Below, in pieces: positions 1-8,953 of a stretch of 64,000 nt of DNA. This stretch comes from Paucimonas lemoignei (GTDB lineage: Bacteria > Pseudomonadota > Gammaproteobacteria > Pseudomonadales > Pseudomonadaceae): assembly GCA_900475325.1 (NCBI GenBank), contig LS483371.1, positions 3,286,001-3,350,000 on the forward strand. The letters are read 5' to 3'. Position 1 is the stretch's first letter. The number at the start of each line of letters is the position of its first letter. The notes beneath the pieces were generated by a model. The model was not told the DNA's origin and ran no database searches. It worked only from the letters and a program-made list of their open reading frames with translations. The position numbers and the translations under genes were made by a program.

Positions 1-448
1 CATTAGTCGTAAAACTCCCACTGTCATCATAGATTATCAATGAGAGTTGATCGCTCGACATACCCGAAAATGGGTTCTTGCCACTGCCATTGACAAATTG
101 CGTTGAATTTTCCGCGCGTGCCAACAACACAGGATCATCAGTGTCAGGCACTTCTGCATCGATGGCTTTTTTGTTGGCGAAATAACCATCACCAGAAATC
201 TGGCTCAAAAGCTCGCTGGCTTTTGCACCAAGCTCTTTCCTGCTCAAGCTCGAGTCCCTTGCCGATGCACGCGCCGCACTTTCGCTCAGCTGCAGAGAGA
301 GTGAAGAAATGCTGCTGGTATCTTTCTGACTGCCAACAACGGCGTTTACAGTAGTCACCTGACTTTTCGTCAGCGATCCATTTGGGCTCGCCGTCACACT
401 GGAAACCTGCGAGCCAGGAAATGAGTTTGAGTTAATTGAAACGACCAT
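1..448 (-). CDS. hypothetical protein, 3' end outside window
   Basis: An open frame runs from an ATG at 448 off the left edge of the window (149 codons seen). GGAGG lies just upstream (about 456-460), a good ribosome binding site that fixes the start. The N-terminal half is Ser/Thr-rich and low in complexity, with runs such as SSISSLSLQLSES. The second half carries conserved-looking motifs SQISGDGYFANKKAID, FVNGSGKNPF and DQLSLIIYDDSG. I recall this motif set from Pseudomonas proteins of unknown function; no catalytic motif is visible and there is no signal peptide. The role is unknown. Confidence 0.75.
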   Translation of the reverse strand, partial: MVVSINSNSFPGSQVSSVTASPNGSLTKSQVTTVNAVVGSQKDTSSISSLSLQLSESAARASARDSSLSRKELGAKASELLSQISGDGYFANKKAIDAEVPDTDDPVLLARAENSTQFVNGSGKNPFSGMSSDQLSLIIYDDSGSFTTN

Positions 449-861
449 GGTTATGCCTCCCTGTCATTAGCCATTCCTGAATACCTAGCTAGTAAACCAT
501 TATCGGCAGCACCCAAAGAAACTGTAATGTTGGCGCTGAAAAATTTTGACCACAGTTGCTGATTTTAATTGACTATATGCGGTATCTGAAATTCTGCGCA
601 AAGACTTCGTTCGCTGAGTATTCGGGTAGGTCAATGAATACCAGCAGCCTGGGTCAAAATCGCATCAGCGGCAATAAGCTCCAGTCACCGGCTACCTGTG
701 ACTTGGGCAGACGCTTACCATGACCTGGCGTCTCTACTGAGTTAGTCCAGAATTGCGACAGGAGTTGCGCAGCGAGTAAGGGTGTCGGACGGTACACCGG
801 ACTATTTAATTCCAGTCAGAGGGCAGTCTGGTTTTAAATCCTACTCAGGTGTTCTGGATTA
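449..861. other. intergenic, no gene seen
   Basis: About 410 bases between two minus-strand genes. I see no convincing coding frame, RNA gene or strong hairpin. It must hold the promoter of the gene ending at the left edge and the 3' end of the c-di-GMP gene transcript. Confidence 0.5.
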
Positions 862-3057
862 TTAATCATTTGGCACGTCAGATCGTCGGTCAGCAGTTGA
901 GACATAACGCTCAGTGAACTCATGAGCCGTCATAGGGCGACCATACAGGTAGCCTTGGCCCTCTTCGCATAAATAATGCAGCATCAGACTTTCCTGTTCG
1001 CGGGTTTCTATGCCTTCCGCAGTGACTTGAAGATTAAAGCCGGCAGCCAGCCTGATAACAGCCTCGATGATTACTTCGTCTTTTTTGCTACGTTCGACGC
1101 CACTTACAAACGAACGGTCAATCTTCAGACGTGTGACCGGGTAGTCTTTCAGAAGGCTCAAAGACGCATAGCCTGTACCAAAATCATCGAACGCAATGCC
1201 TACACCCAACGAGCGAAGGTAGCGTAGGGGCTCCATAATCCGCTGTTCGTTTCGCAAAATTATATTTTCTGTAATCTCCAGTTCGAGTGCGTTTGCTGGT
1301 AAAGAAAAGTCGTTAAGCGCACTTTCGACGGTTTCAGAAAAATCGCGCGTACGAAACTGAGCCGCGAACAAATTGACGCCGATCCTGAATCCGTCACAGC
1401 CGATATTTCGCCAATGAGCTGCCTGTTTACAGGCTGAGCGCAATATCCATTCGCCCACCGGTACCGCTAGAAGGCCTGCTTCTAGTGTAGGTAAAAAAAC
1501 CGCTGGGGAAATGACACCCAGTGTTGGATGGTTCCATCGTATAAGTGCTTCGGCCCCAGTAATAACGCCATCTGCAAGTCGTACCTGGGGCTGGTAGTAC
1601 AGTTCAAACTCTTTGTTCGCCCAGGCCTGACGCATTGATGAGCTGAGAGCTCCTCTCTTCGATGCGGTGTGTCGATGCTCGGAGGTGAACATACGAACAA
1701 GGGATCTACCGTCAGACTTGGCTTGATAGAGCGCCAAATCCGCGTTACCTAGCATTTGCTCGCCATCGTAATCGGAGCCTGATCTCATCGACACGCCAAT
1801 ACTGGCTCCGATATAAATATAATTGTCTTCAAACTCTATAGGCTCCTCAATGAGTGCGATGAGCGCCAAACCAAGCTCAATCGCTGTCGGCTCATCTACA
1901 ATCTCTGGCATGAAAACTACAAATTCGTCCCCACCCAGACGGGCCACCATATGACACATTGGGACGCGTTCGCGAAGACGATTTGACGTCACTCTCAGGA
2001 CAAAATCACCTGCCGCGTGGCCTAACGTATCGTTAACATCCTTGAAACCGTCTAGGTCGATCAGAAGAATTGCCGCTCTTATTTGCGCGTCACAAGCCTC
2101 CGTAATCCGCTGCTTAAGTGTTGATCGATTAGCGAGGCCCGTCAGATGATCGTATTCAGCAGCGTGCTTCAGTAGCTTGTCAGCCTCCACACGTTTGGTG
2201 ACGTCACGAATGATCCCCCCAAATTGTGGCTCGCCGGCTTCAGTCCATTGTGAGAGCGAGAGCTCTATGGGTATTTTATGGCCGTCGCGATGTATGGCCG
2301 TCAGGTTGACGGATTTTCCGATGATGCTGGTTGGGCCGCCTGAGACTACCCTCGAAAAACCTGCATGGTGTCTGGAGTGCATCTCTTGCGGAATAATGAT
2401 GTCGAGAGCCTTTCCAACAGCCTCTTCGGATGTATGTCCGAAAATAAGCTCGGCCGAACTATTCCAAGAGGTAATTTGATTTTTGCTGTCTGAGCAAATA
2501 ATGGCATCGGGTGAAGTAGACGTGATATTCGTGAACCGGGTGCGGCTATCCTTATTCTGGACTTCGAGCCGACGTAATTCCATTTTTTCAATAACGATGA
2601 CGGCCAAGTCCTGAAGAACAAGCTGGTCACGGTCTGAGAAGGTTTCTCGTGGCTTGTTGTCAATCAGGCATAAGCTACCCAGCACATGACCGGTACTTGT
2701 TATCAATGGCGCCCCCGCGTAAAAGCGAATATGAGGAGCGCCAACAACCAAGGCGTTTGAGCTAAATCTCGCATCCTGCGACGCATCAGGTACCAAAAGA
2801 ACGTTACGGCCCATGAGCGCAAAATTACAAAATGAGACATCACGGCCCGTTTCGCACACATCGAGGCCAACACGCGCTTTGAAAAATTGTCGGTCGCGAT
2901 GAACCAAAGAAATCAGAACAATGGGGACATCAAAAATCCGAGATGCCATTTGGACGATCTGATCATATTCATGCTCAGGTGGCGTATCCATCAGCGCGAA
3001 AGCATTCAAAGTCTGAATGCGCTCTTCATCATTATCACTTACTGGGTAAGTACTCAT
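862..3057 (-). CDS. GAF-PAS-GGDEF-EAL cyclic-di-GMP signalling protein
   Basis: This 731-residue cytosolic protein has four domains in order: GAF (about 20-165, opening with NAFALMDTPPEHEYD), PAS (about 175-290), GGDEF diguanylate cyclase (about 300-455) and EAL phosphodiesterase (about 475-715). The GGDEF signature is intact (ARLGGDEF). The EAL domain keeps its EAL-I-R-W motif and DDFGTGYASL loop, so both enzyme activities are possible. There is no transmembrane segment. The GAF domain resembles those that open many Pseudomonas bifunctional c-di-GMP proteins, but its ligand cannot be told from sequence. Its ATG overlaps the stop of the upstream 126-codon frame as ATGA, which suggests translational coupling. 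Confidence 0.93.
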   Translation of the reverse strand: MSTYPVSDNDEERIQTLNAFALMDTPPEHEYDQIVQMASRIFDVPIVLISLVHRDRQFFKARVGLDVCETGRDVSFCNFALMGRNVLLVPDASQDARFSSNALVVGAPHIRFYAGAPLITSTGHVLGSLCLIDNKPRETFSDRDQLVLQDLAVIVIEKMELRRLEVQNKDSRTRFTNITSTSPDAIICSDSKNQITSWNSSAELIFGHTSEEAVGKALDIIIPQEMHSRHHAGFSRVVSGGPTSIIGKSVNLTAIHRDGHKIPIELSLSQWTEAGEPQFGGIIRDVTKRVEADKLLKHAAEYDHLTGLANRSTLKQRITEACDAQIRAAILLIDLDGFKDVNDTLGHAAGDFVLRVTSNRLRERVPMCHMVARLGGDEFVVFMPEIVDEPTAIELGLALIALIEEPIEFEDNYIYIGASIGVSMRSGSDYDGEQMLGNADLALYQAKSDGRSLVRMFTSEHRHTASKRGALSSSMRQAWANKEFELYYQPQVRLADGVITGAEALIRWNHPTLGVISPAVFLPTLEAGLLAVPVGEWILRSACKQAAHWRNIGCDGFRIGVNLFAAQFRTRDFSETVESALNDFSLPANALELEITENIILRNEQRIMEPLRYLRSLGVGIAFDDFGTGYASLSLLKDYPVTRLKIDRSFVSGVERSKKDEVIIEAVIRLAAGFNLQVTAEGIETREQESLMLHYLCEEGQGYLYGRPMTAHEFTERYVSTADRRSDVPND

Positions 3058-3434
3058 TTGAGGTTAACGCTAAAAGCTGACCGCACGTAGAGTGCGAAGC
3101 GATTGATATGGATAGCTGCTACTTCAGCATCGATAAAAATAAATTGCAAAAATATGTTCATACAATGAAAAAAAGGAAAATTCTGTACATTTTCATCACC
3201 TGTCGGCAGCGTATTCGCAGCTATTTCCAGCAGCTCATAAACTGTATCGTCAAAAAAACGGATATCTGTAGAAATCTCTTTCAGCCAGCAGAATGCTAGG
3301 CATGAAGCGCAAAACGTAAAATCAGCATCTGTGATCAATACGGCGTCGAACGACTGTTCGACGACTGATTCAAGCAGTGCTAAGCGCTGGCTAGGGAACG
3401 CCATATAAATTCCTGTCAAAGAGGGTTCATCCAA
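3054..3434 (-). CDS. small protein with truncated PAS-like N-terminus
   Basis: A 126-codon frame lies upstream of the GGDEF-EAL gene and overlaps its start by ATGA. Residues about 13-40 (QRLALLESVVEQSFDAVLIT) look exactly like the first helix and strand of a sensor PAS domain. After DAD-FT the expected PAS core (NPAF-TGY) is missing and the sequence becomes Phe/Cys/Ile-rich and more AT-rich. This may be a degraded PAS protein, or a short coupled partner of the c-di-GMP enzyme. The internal start MAFPSQRL also fits. The overlap supports expression; the amino-acid composition argues for decay. Confidence 0.4.
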   Translation of the reverse strand: MDEPSLTGIYMAFPSQRLALLESVVEQSFDAVLITDADFTFCASCLAFCWLKEISTDIRFFDDTVYELLEIAANTLPTGDENVQNFPFFHCMNIFLQFIFIDAEVAAIHINRFALYVRSAFSVNLK

Positions 3435-3724
3435 TCGCGCCGCTATGCATGACTCCTGTCATTGTCTATTCAGGGATCATCACACAATCATAGGCCTTGT
3501 TAGAACCTTTGCTGGTAGGCGTCTTGGTAACTCGCATACATCAATAATCGCTACCGAGTATCGAGATTAGCCCAAACCCAGTTAGAAGAATCTTGCTTGC
3601 CTCATGCACCGGTGGCTTGTGCCAGAAGTCGCGTTAGGCACCTAGTTCGCAACCAGTATCACATCGGTGGACGCCCAGGTCAGACGTGGAAAAGTCATGG
3701 ACAACGAGCTGGGCAAAACAGGCT

Positions 3725-4189
3725 TCATGAATGAAGCACCTCAACCATCGCGGCAACCAGCAAGCAGACGCTAGCCACGAGGGTAAGCCGTAGTCGCATC
3801 GGCAGATACCAGCCGGGCAAGCTCATAACCCGCAACAGCTGTCTGTCCTGCCGGAGGTGGACAACTAAGCCGATGACCAACAGCAAGCAACCCAGTGGCA
3901 TTGGCAGTAATGTGGCAATCCAAGCAATAAGCGCAGGAATGACACTCCAGATGAACGGGGCGCGGCACTGCTTGGCGCTCATATCTTGCAAGGTCATGGC
4001 GAAGCCCCAGTGTAAGGCACCCACGAAGCTCAGGATGACTGCGCCATAGTTAACAAGCGCAATCGCAAACAATGGCCGATAGTCGAGAGAGAATGGGATC
4101 AGCAGCGCCAGAAAAATAAACGGCAACAGACCGCCGTAACCCAGCAGTCTGACGTGCTTGGGCAGAGAGGTTGAAGGCAACGCGTTCAT
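3725..4189 (-). CDS. DUF3429 family membrane protein
   Basis: This 154-residue protein has about four to five hydrophobic segments (LLPFIFLALLIPF, AIALVNYGAVILSFVGALHWG, WSVIPALIAWIATLLP, LLLVIGLVVHL, LVASVCLLVAAMVEVL). The motif YGAVILSF-GA-HWG is characteristic of DUF3429 inner-membrane proteins, whose function is not known. It lies divergently from the DUF393-folE-SDR group, and the intervening region carries the composite motif at 4509-4537. Read on the minus strand, that motif would fit a promoter for this gene with a leader of about 300 bases. Confidence 0.85.
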   Translation of the reverse strand: MNALPSTSLPKHVRLLGYGGLLPFIFLALLIPFSLDYRPLFAIALVNYGAVILSFVGALHWGFAMTLQDMSAKQCRAPFIWSVIPALIAWIATLLPMPLGCLLLVIGLVVHLRQDRQLLRVMSLPGWYLPMRLRLTLVASVCLLVAAMVEVLHS

Positions 4190-4529
4190 TTGTATTCCTT
4201 GCAGTGAGCGAAGCTCAAAACTTTAGGCCCAAGAGCCCCGCTTCGGCGAGATATTGATGGCGAGGTGGTGCATGACTGTAGCCCTAAGCTGTTCCAAACC
4301 TCGTGAATCTGTTACGCAAGCGCTCCGAATCGCCCTGTGTCCTATACGCACCTTGCAAGCTTGTGAACGCCTCGTATAGCTCGCCCTCTCGAACCTAGAT
4401 GCCGAAAGGATGGGCGATCCGTTCACGAAATTGGGCTTGAGAATCCATCGCGCAGCTACTGCATAGTGCCCATTGTCAGTCCGTTTCTTTCAGCATATCT
4501 TGTACAGAACTTATACGAGATCATGGTCG
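4190..4529. other. divergent intergenic region
   Basis: 340 bases between the minus-strand DUF3429 gene and the plus-strand DUF393 gene. A 67-codon minus frame (4223-4426) has no family resemblance and I do not call it. The useful content is the regulatory motif at its right end. Confidence 0.4.
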
Positions 4530-4537
4530 ATGTACAA
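4509..4537. promoter_or_regulatory. composite motif ACTTATACG-N13-TGTACAA, copy 1
   Basis: ACTTATACG (4509-4517), 13 bases, then TGTACAA (4531-4537). The same 9-mer and 7-mer with the same 13-base gap recur at 9527-9555. The half sites TATACG and TGTACA form a rough dyad. On the minus strand the element reads TTGTAC-N16-TATAAG, a plausible sigma-70 promoter directed to the DUF3429 gene. It overlaps the DUF393 start codon, so it could also act as an operator for that gene. Confidence 0.45.
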
Positions 4538-4994
4538 CAAAATCAACTGGCCGCTGACTCTGTACTTTGACGGTGAATGCCCTCTGTGTGCGCGCGAAAT
4601 CAAGCTCCTACGCGGACATGCCGTAAAGGATCAACTGCATTTTGTGGACATCAGCAGCGATGCATTCGACGCCGAGGCACTCGGGTTCACGTTAGAGCAC
4701 ATGCAGTCCTCACTGCACGCCCGTTTCGCTGATGGGCGCTGGATAACCGGCCTGGATGCCACCCTTTGGAGCTGGCGAGCCGCCGGTTTGGGTTTTTGGG
4801 TAACGCCACTCACGTGGACGGTATTGCGCCCGCTGCTTGAACTCGGTTATCGCCTTTTCTGCCGCTTACGTCCGCATTTGGCGTGGTTACCTCATCCAGA
4901 TAGTGGCCGCCGCTGTGTCGATGACCGTTGCGCGGTGCCGGCGTCAAAACCCGCATCAGACGAGCAGTCCCGCTTGGAAAAAAAGCAGACCTAG
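4530..4994 (+). CDS. DUF393 (DCC family) thiol-disulfide oxidoreductase-like protein
   Basis: With the start at ATG 4530 (MYNKINW) the protein is 154 residues. It carries the DCC-family motif D-G-E-C-P-L-C at about residues 14-20, the two Cys being the presumed redox pair, followed by AREIKLLRG and a hydrophobic C-terminal half (FWVTPLTWTVLRPLLELGYRLF). A longer frame from 4473 exists, but the later start places the motif where the family normally has it. Substrate unknown. It is followed after about 150 bases by folE and an SDR gene in the same direction, and the three may be one unit. Confidence 0.85.
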   Translation: MYNKINWPLTLYFDGECPLCAREIKLLRGHAVKDQLHFVDISSDAFDAEALGFTLEHMQSSLHARFADGRWITGLDATLWSWRAAGLGFWVTPLTWTVLRPLLELGYRLFCRLRPHLAWLPHPDSGRRCVDDRCAVPASKPASDEQSRLEKKQT

Positions 4995-5148
4995 AAAGCT
5001 TCGCTTTGTCATGCCCCCGACGCAGAACCTGGGTCATGGCTGATCTGGCGAACCCTGTTTCATCTGCGTCAGATCGTGCTCAGGAGATACTCCCCTACCG
5101 CCAAGGATTGTCGATAAATAAAGCGCAGCGTGGCTGCGAGGAATCAAG

Positions 5149-5709
5149 ATGACCCCATCATTAGCCGAACATTACCGTGACATTATCGTCGGCTTAGGCG
5201 AGAACCCGGAGCGAGAAGGACTGCTGGACACACCAACGCGCGCAGCCACAGCGATGAAGTACCTGTGCAATGGCTACACGATGAGTCTGGAGGATGTGGT
5301 TAATGGCGCATTGTTCGAATCGAAAAACGATGAAATGGTCATCGTGCGAGACATCGAACTGTATTCATTGTGTGAGCATCACATGCTGCCCTTCATCGGC
5401 AAGGCTCATGTAGCGTACATCCCCACAGGAAGGGTACTGGGCCTGTCGAAGGTGGCCCGAGTGGTGGACATGTTCGCTCGTCGCCTACAGATCCAGGAAA
5501 ACCTGACCAAACAAATTGCCGACGCCATTCAGCACATCACCGATGCCGCCGGCGTGGCGGTGGTCATTGAAGCGAAGCACATGTGCATGATGATGCGGGG
5601 CGTGGAGAAACAAAATTCGGTGATGACCTCATCCGTGATGCTGGGCGCCTTTCGCGAGTCCTCCTCTACGCGTCACGAGTTCCTGCAACTGATAGGGCGA
5701 CTGGGTTAA
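5149..5709 (+). CDS. folE: GTP cyclohydrolase I
   Basis: FolE converts GTP to 7,8-dihydroneopterin triphosphate, the entry to folate and tetrahydropterin. The 186-residue protein has the normal length. It shows the zinc/active-site segment [10 protein letters not shown] (about residues 71-80) and the second Cys in KHMCMMMRG (about 145), followed by Q-N-S-V-M-T. A ribosome binding site (GAGGAA) precedes the ATG. The neighbouring SDR could act on a reduced pterin, as FolM-type reductases do, but this is inference. Pseudomonas often has extra folE copies in light- or stress-induced groups containing DUF393/DUF3833-type genes; this copy sits in such company. Confidence 0.95.
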   Translation: MTPSLAEHYRDIIVGLGENPEREGLLDTPTRAATAMKYLCNGYTMSLEDVVNGALFESKNDEMVIVRDIELYSLCEHHMLPFIGKAHVAYIPTGRVLGLSKVARVVDMFARRLQIQENLTKQIADAIQHITDAAGVAVVIEAKHMCMMMRGVEKQNSVMTSSVMLGAFRESSSTRHEFLQLIGRLG

Positions 5710-5736
5710 CACCAACAAGACCGCAGGAGAGCCTAG

Positions 5737-6447
5737 ATGAACAGTCCCTTGACGATGAACTCCCTTGGTGAGGGCTATCGTGCCCTCGTAATAGGCGCCA
5801 GTGGGGCGCTCGGCTCGGCTTTTTGTGAATTGCTCAATCAGGATCCACGGTGTGCGTATGTTCGTGAGTTGGGGCGCAGCAGTGTTCCTTGCCTCGACCT
5901 AGAGCATGCCGACAGTATCGCCAAAGCGGCAGCCGAATTGACTGAAGAAGCACCGTATCATTTGATCGTGCATGCCGCAGGTCTGCTTCATCGCGACGAA
6001 ATAAAGCCTGAAAAAAGTTACTCCGCAATTGAAGCAGGCGCGTTGCAGTCAGTATTTCAGGTCAACACGTTTGGCCCTGCTCTGGTTTTGCGTCACTTCC
6101 TGCCGTTGCTGGACGCTCATGGCGCAATGGCGATGCTCTCTGCCAAGGTAGGCAGCATCGGCGATAACCGCTTGGGCGGCTGGCACACCTATCGCGCCTC
6201 CAAGGCCGCACTGAACATGCTGATTAAAACGGCTGCCATCGAACTGGCACGAACGCGGCCTCAGATCCGCTTGTTGAGCCTTCATCCCGGCACCGTCATT
6301 TCGGGTCTGTCACAGCCCTTTCGTGGTGCCTCAGCAGCTAGGCCGGCGAGTATTGCTGCCCATGAATTGTTATCTCTGATTGACCGCTTGGCGCCTGCCG
6401 ACAGCGGCAATTTCTTCGCCTATAGCGGAGAACGTCTCCCCTGGTAG
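5737..6447 (+). CDS. short-chain dehydrogenase/reductase (C-factor-like SDR)
   Basis: A classical SDR of 236 residues with nucleotide-binding G-A-S-G-A-L-G (about residues 21-27), the N-T-F-G-P element, catalytic Ser in MLSAKVGS and the Y-R-A-S-K active-site motif (about residue 150). Such short SDRs are close to the CsgA/C-factor type, whose NAD(P)H substrate is usually unknown. It starts 27 bases after folE with a good Shine-Dalgarno (GCAGGAGA), so co-transcription with folE is likely. A pterin or ketone substrate is possible but not shown. A start 15 bases downstream (MNSLGEG) is also available. Confidence 0.9.
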   Translation: MNSPLTMNSLGEGYRALVIGASGALGSAFCELLNQDPRCAYVRELGRSSVPCLDLEHADSIAKAAAELTEEAPYHLIVHAAGLLHRDEIKPEKSYSAIEAGALQSVFQVNTFGPALVLRHFLPLLDAHGAMAMLSAKVGSIGDNRLGGWHTYRASKAALNMLIKTAAIELARTRPQIRLLSLHPGTVISGLSQPFRGASAARPASIAAHELLSLIDRLAPADSGNFFAYSGERLPW

Positions 6448-6473
6448 GTAGTGGGTGAACCTTCAATCTAAAG

Positions 6474-6733
6474 GAGCTGACCGAACGCGCGGTCATTCGT
6501 ACTGATGATCATCTGGCCCAATTTGCGGCGCTAAAGGCAGGACTGGGAATTGGGATGTGCTCGAGCCAGTTGGCGAGTCGGCTTAGGCTGGTGCGAGTGC
6601 TGCGAAACCGGTCGATTTTAAAGTAGGTGTATGGAATGCAATGTACCAAGACCTCCGGCGAGTGAGACGTATCGCATTGGTGTTCGATACCTTGGCGCAA
6701 TCGCTGTCGCGGTTTCTGGAAGCCTCCAAATAA
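6474..6733 (+). pseudogene. C-terminal remnant of a LysR-type regulator
   Basis: From 6474 the frame reads E-L-T-E-R then IRTDDHLAQFAALKAGLGIG, the typical effector-domain segment of LysR regulators, and stops at a TAG near 6625. The following piece in another frame reads VWNAMYQDLRRVRRIALVFD and ends at TAA 6731-6733, exactly the expected LysR C-terminus. The DNA-binding half is absent. It is therefore a decayed gene end with a stop and frameshift, without function. Confidence 0.75.
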
Positions 6734-6878
6734 CGCTAAGGTTGGAAACTGCCCGTCGAAAATTATAGATTCTGGCCAAATACTGGTTTTCTCCAATTTG
6801 AATCATGCTTTATCGATTGGCTATAAGTGTCGTAGGTGACTTCGCCGGACGCCTACCCTTTTGCGCAGGCAACGGGCG

Positions 6879-8066
6879 TCAGATCGTAATCGCTTGCGCC
6901 CGCTTCATGCTCCACATCGCCAGCAACGCGATCACGGCCACGATGCCACTGAACAACTCACCCACATGACGCAGGCCGAACACCGGCACGCTGACCCCCA
7001 CGGCGATCACCGGCAGCGACATGGACAGGTAAAGCAGGACAAACAGCGCTGACGCAACAGCGGCTTTCTGATGGGCCGGGCTGGCACCTGTCACCGCACC
7101 CATGCCCGCGCGGAACACCATGCCCTGACCAATGCCAGCAGTCAGTCCGGCCATCATCAGCAACACCATCTGCTCAGTGGCGATACTCAAGCCGAGGGCC
7201 AGCATACCGACAATCAGGCAGCTACAGCCCAGGGTCATGTGCAGACGTGCAGGCAGCTTCTGCAATAAAGCCTGCCCCACCACGGAGGCAGCGAAAAACG
7301 AACCGACCACCGCACCGATGATGATGCCGCTGGACTGCTCCATGACCTGACGCATGATCGACGGCACCATGCTGGTGAACAACCCGGCCACGCTGAACCC
7401 GGCCAGCCCGGCGATGGCGGCCGGTATGAACAAGGCACGCACCTGCGCCGGTATTGAAGGCCGCATGACCCGCAAGCGCGGCACTTCAGGACGTTGTACG
7501 GTTTCCCGCGCCAGCGCCACGCCGAGCATCGCCAATGCCAGGCAACCCAGATGCAGCCAGAACACCAATTGCAGCGGGTGCGGCAAGTACTGTGATGTGA
7601 GCCCTGCCAGTAGCGGACCCAGGCCGAGGCCGAACATATTGGCGGCAGTCGCTACCAGCGTAGAGCGCTTGCTCCAGGCTTTGGGCGCCAGTTCGATGAT
7701 CGCAACGGTCGCGGTGCCGGTGATGATCCCGGCAGAAAACCCGGAAAATAGCCGGCCTACCAACAAGCCGGTGATGGAATGCCAGTAAAGAAAGATCAGC
7801 GCACTGATGGCGCCCATGAGCAGACCGGCAAACAGCATTGGCCTGCGCCCCAGCTGATCGGACCAACTGCCGACCGCCAGCAGCGCCGCGATAACCCCGG
7901 CGGCATAGATGGCAAAGATCAAGGTCACCCACGTCTCGCCGAAGCCCATTTGCTGCTGGTAATACACGTACAGCGGCGTTGGCAAGGTGGTACCGAGCAT
8001 GGTGATCAGTAACGCGCAGGCGACCAGAATGAAGTCCCTGCTGGAAGTTGAATCAGGCTCGGTCAT
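6879..8066 (-). CDS. MFS transporter
   Basis: A 395-residue polytopic inner-membrane protein with the expected set of about twelve hydrophobic segments. The MFS motif between segments 2 and 3 is visible as W-S-D-Q-L-G-R-R-P. The N-terminus (RDFILVACALLITMLGTTLPTPLYVYYQ) is typical of drug/sugar efflux MFS members of this size. Substrate cannot be predicted. It is a single gene with a LysR remnant upstream on the other strand, possibly its former regulator. Confidence 0.9.
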   Translation of the reverse strand: MTEPDSTSSRDFILVACALLITMLGTTLPTPLYVYYQQQMGFGETWVTLIFAIYAAGVIAALLAVGSWSDQLGRRPMLFAGLLMGAISALIFLYWHSITGLLVGRLFSGFSAGIITGTATVAIIELAPKAWSKRSTLVATAANMFGLGLGPLLAGLTSQYLPHPLQLVFWLHLGCLALAMLGVALARETVQRPEVPRLRVMRPSIPAQVRALFIPAAIAGLAGFSVAGLFTSMVPSIMRQVMEQSSGIIIGAVVGSFFAASVVGQALLQKLPARLHMTLGCSCLIVGMLALGLSIATEQMVLLMMAGLTAGIGQGMVFRAGMGAVTGASPAHQKAAVASALFVLLYLSMSLPVIAVGVSVPVFGLRHVGELFSGIVAVIALLAMWSMKRAQAITI

Positions 8067-8407
8067 GTACGGTTTCCGGTGTGAAGAATTCAGGGTGATG
8101 CTCCCGACATTGCCGTCGGGGTCGCCATGTTACAGAGGGGTGAGTGGGATCGTCAGGGGAAGGTTGCAAAAAGTTTCGACCGCAAATGGGTTCACATCAC
8201 ATGTTCCGCGCTATCCGCGCAACCTGTGGGAGGGAATTCATTCGCGAAAAAGCCGTTGCAGCCGATAGAGATTCGGCGTTTGCACCACCGCATTCGCGAA
8301 TGAATTCGCTCCCACGGGGGCTAATTTGAAGCGTCGGGATGTCGGCACGGCTTCAGATAGGCGCACGAAGCAAAACGCCTCGCGACCAAGCTCACGCCCC
8401 CGCACGA
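8067..8407. other. intergenic region with REPIN
   Basis: 340 bases between the MFS gene and the DUF3833 gene. The left 150 bases should hold the MFS promoter; the middle holds a Pseudomonas REP pair. No gene seen. Confidence 0.5.
8225..8316. repeat. Pseudomonas REP doublet (REPIN)
   Basis: TGTGGGAGGGAATTCATTCG at the left is mirrored by CGAATGAATTCGCTCCCAC at the right, with a short spacer in which a second hairpin (GCCGA...TCGGC) can form. This is the familiar dispersed REP/REPIN element of Pseudomonas intergenic regions. Confidence 0.85.
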
Positions 8408-8929
8408 TCACTGCTTACGAAAAAACAGCGTCACCTGCCCCAGCTCAACACCCAGCTTGCTCATGTACGAGCGATTAGCCAGCGTCTTGTCATCGAGCAG
8501 GTACATCCAGTCATCGAAGGCAACTTTGTAGGTCGAGTCATCCACTTTTAGGTTCAACACATAACGCCAGTGGAAGGCATTCCCGGACACCTCACCAAAC
8601 GCTTCACCGTCAACATCAGCCGCAGTGCCCTTCCAGCGTCCAGGGCCGTCCGGCAGCAAGGTCCAGACCCTGCTTTCCTTCTTGCCATCACTGTAGGTAA
8701 ACGCCTCACTCAGGATCAGCGCCTCACCCTGGCTTTTGCCATCAATAACCACGTGCATACGCTTGGCAACTTCCCCCGAGCGCTTCTGGAATATGCCGTC
8801 GGCCAGCACTCGACCGGTGAAATATTCGCGCAGGTCCAGTTTCGGCGTTTCCTGACTGTACTGGCTGACCTGAACGCCGCTGCAACCTGCCAGACAGAGC
8901 AAAACGGCCATCCCTACTATTTTCAACAT
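8408..8929 (-). CDS. DUF3833 family lipoprotein
   Basis: A 173-residue protein with a lipoprotein signal (MLKIVGMAVLLCLAGC, lipobox L-A-G-C with Cys at about 16). The mature part contains LDLREYFTGRVLADGIFQ and W-K-G-T-A-A-D-V-D-G-E, typical of DUF3833. It is membrane-anchored on the periplasmic side; molecular function unknown. It lies 24 bases downstream of the chalcone-isomerase-like gene and is surely co-transcribed with it. In Pseudomonas these two families often accompany photolyase, folE and SDR genes. Confidence 0.88.
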   Translation of the reverse strand: MLKIVGMAVLLCLAGCSGVQVSQYSQETPKLDLREYFTGRVLADGIFQKRSGEVAKRMHVVIDGKSQGEALILSEAFTYSDGKKESRVWTLLPDGPGRWKGTAADVDGEAFGEVSGNAFHWRYVLNLKVDDSTYKVAFDDWMYLLDDKTLANRSYMSKLGVELGQVTLFFRKQ

Positions 8930-8953
8930 GGGGTTTCCTCAAGCATGCGCCGC

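Noticed and set aside
4223..4426. 67-codon minus frame upstream of the DUF3429 gene
   Set aside because: Arg/Ser-rich composition typical of an antisense or chance frame; no ribosome site.
8225..8316. Possible short CRISPR-like repeat
   Set aside because: Only one inverted pair with no regular spacers; it is a Pseudomonas REPIN. No CRISPR array was seen in the window.
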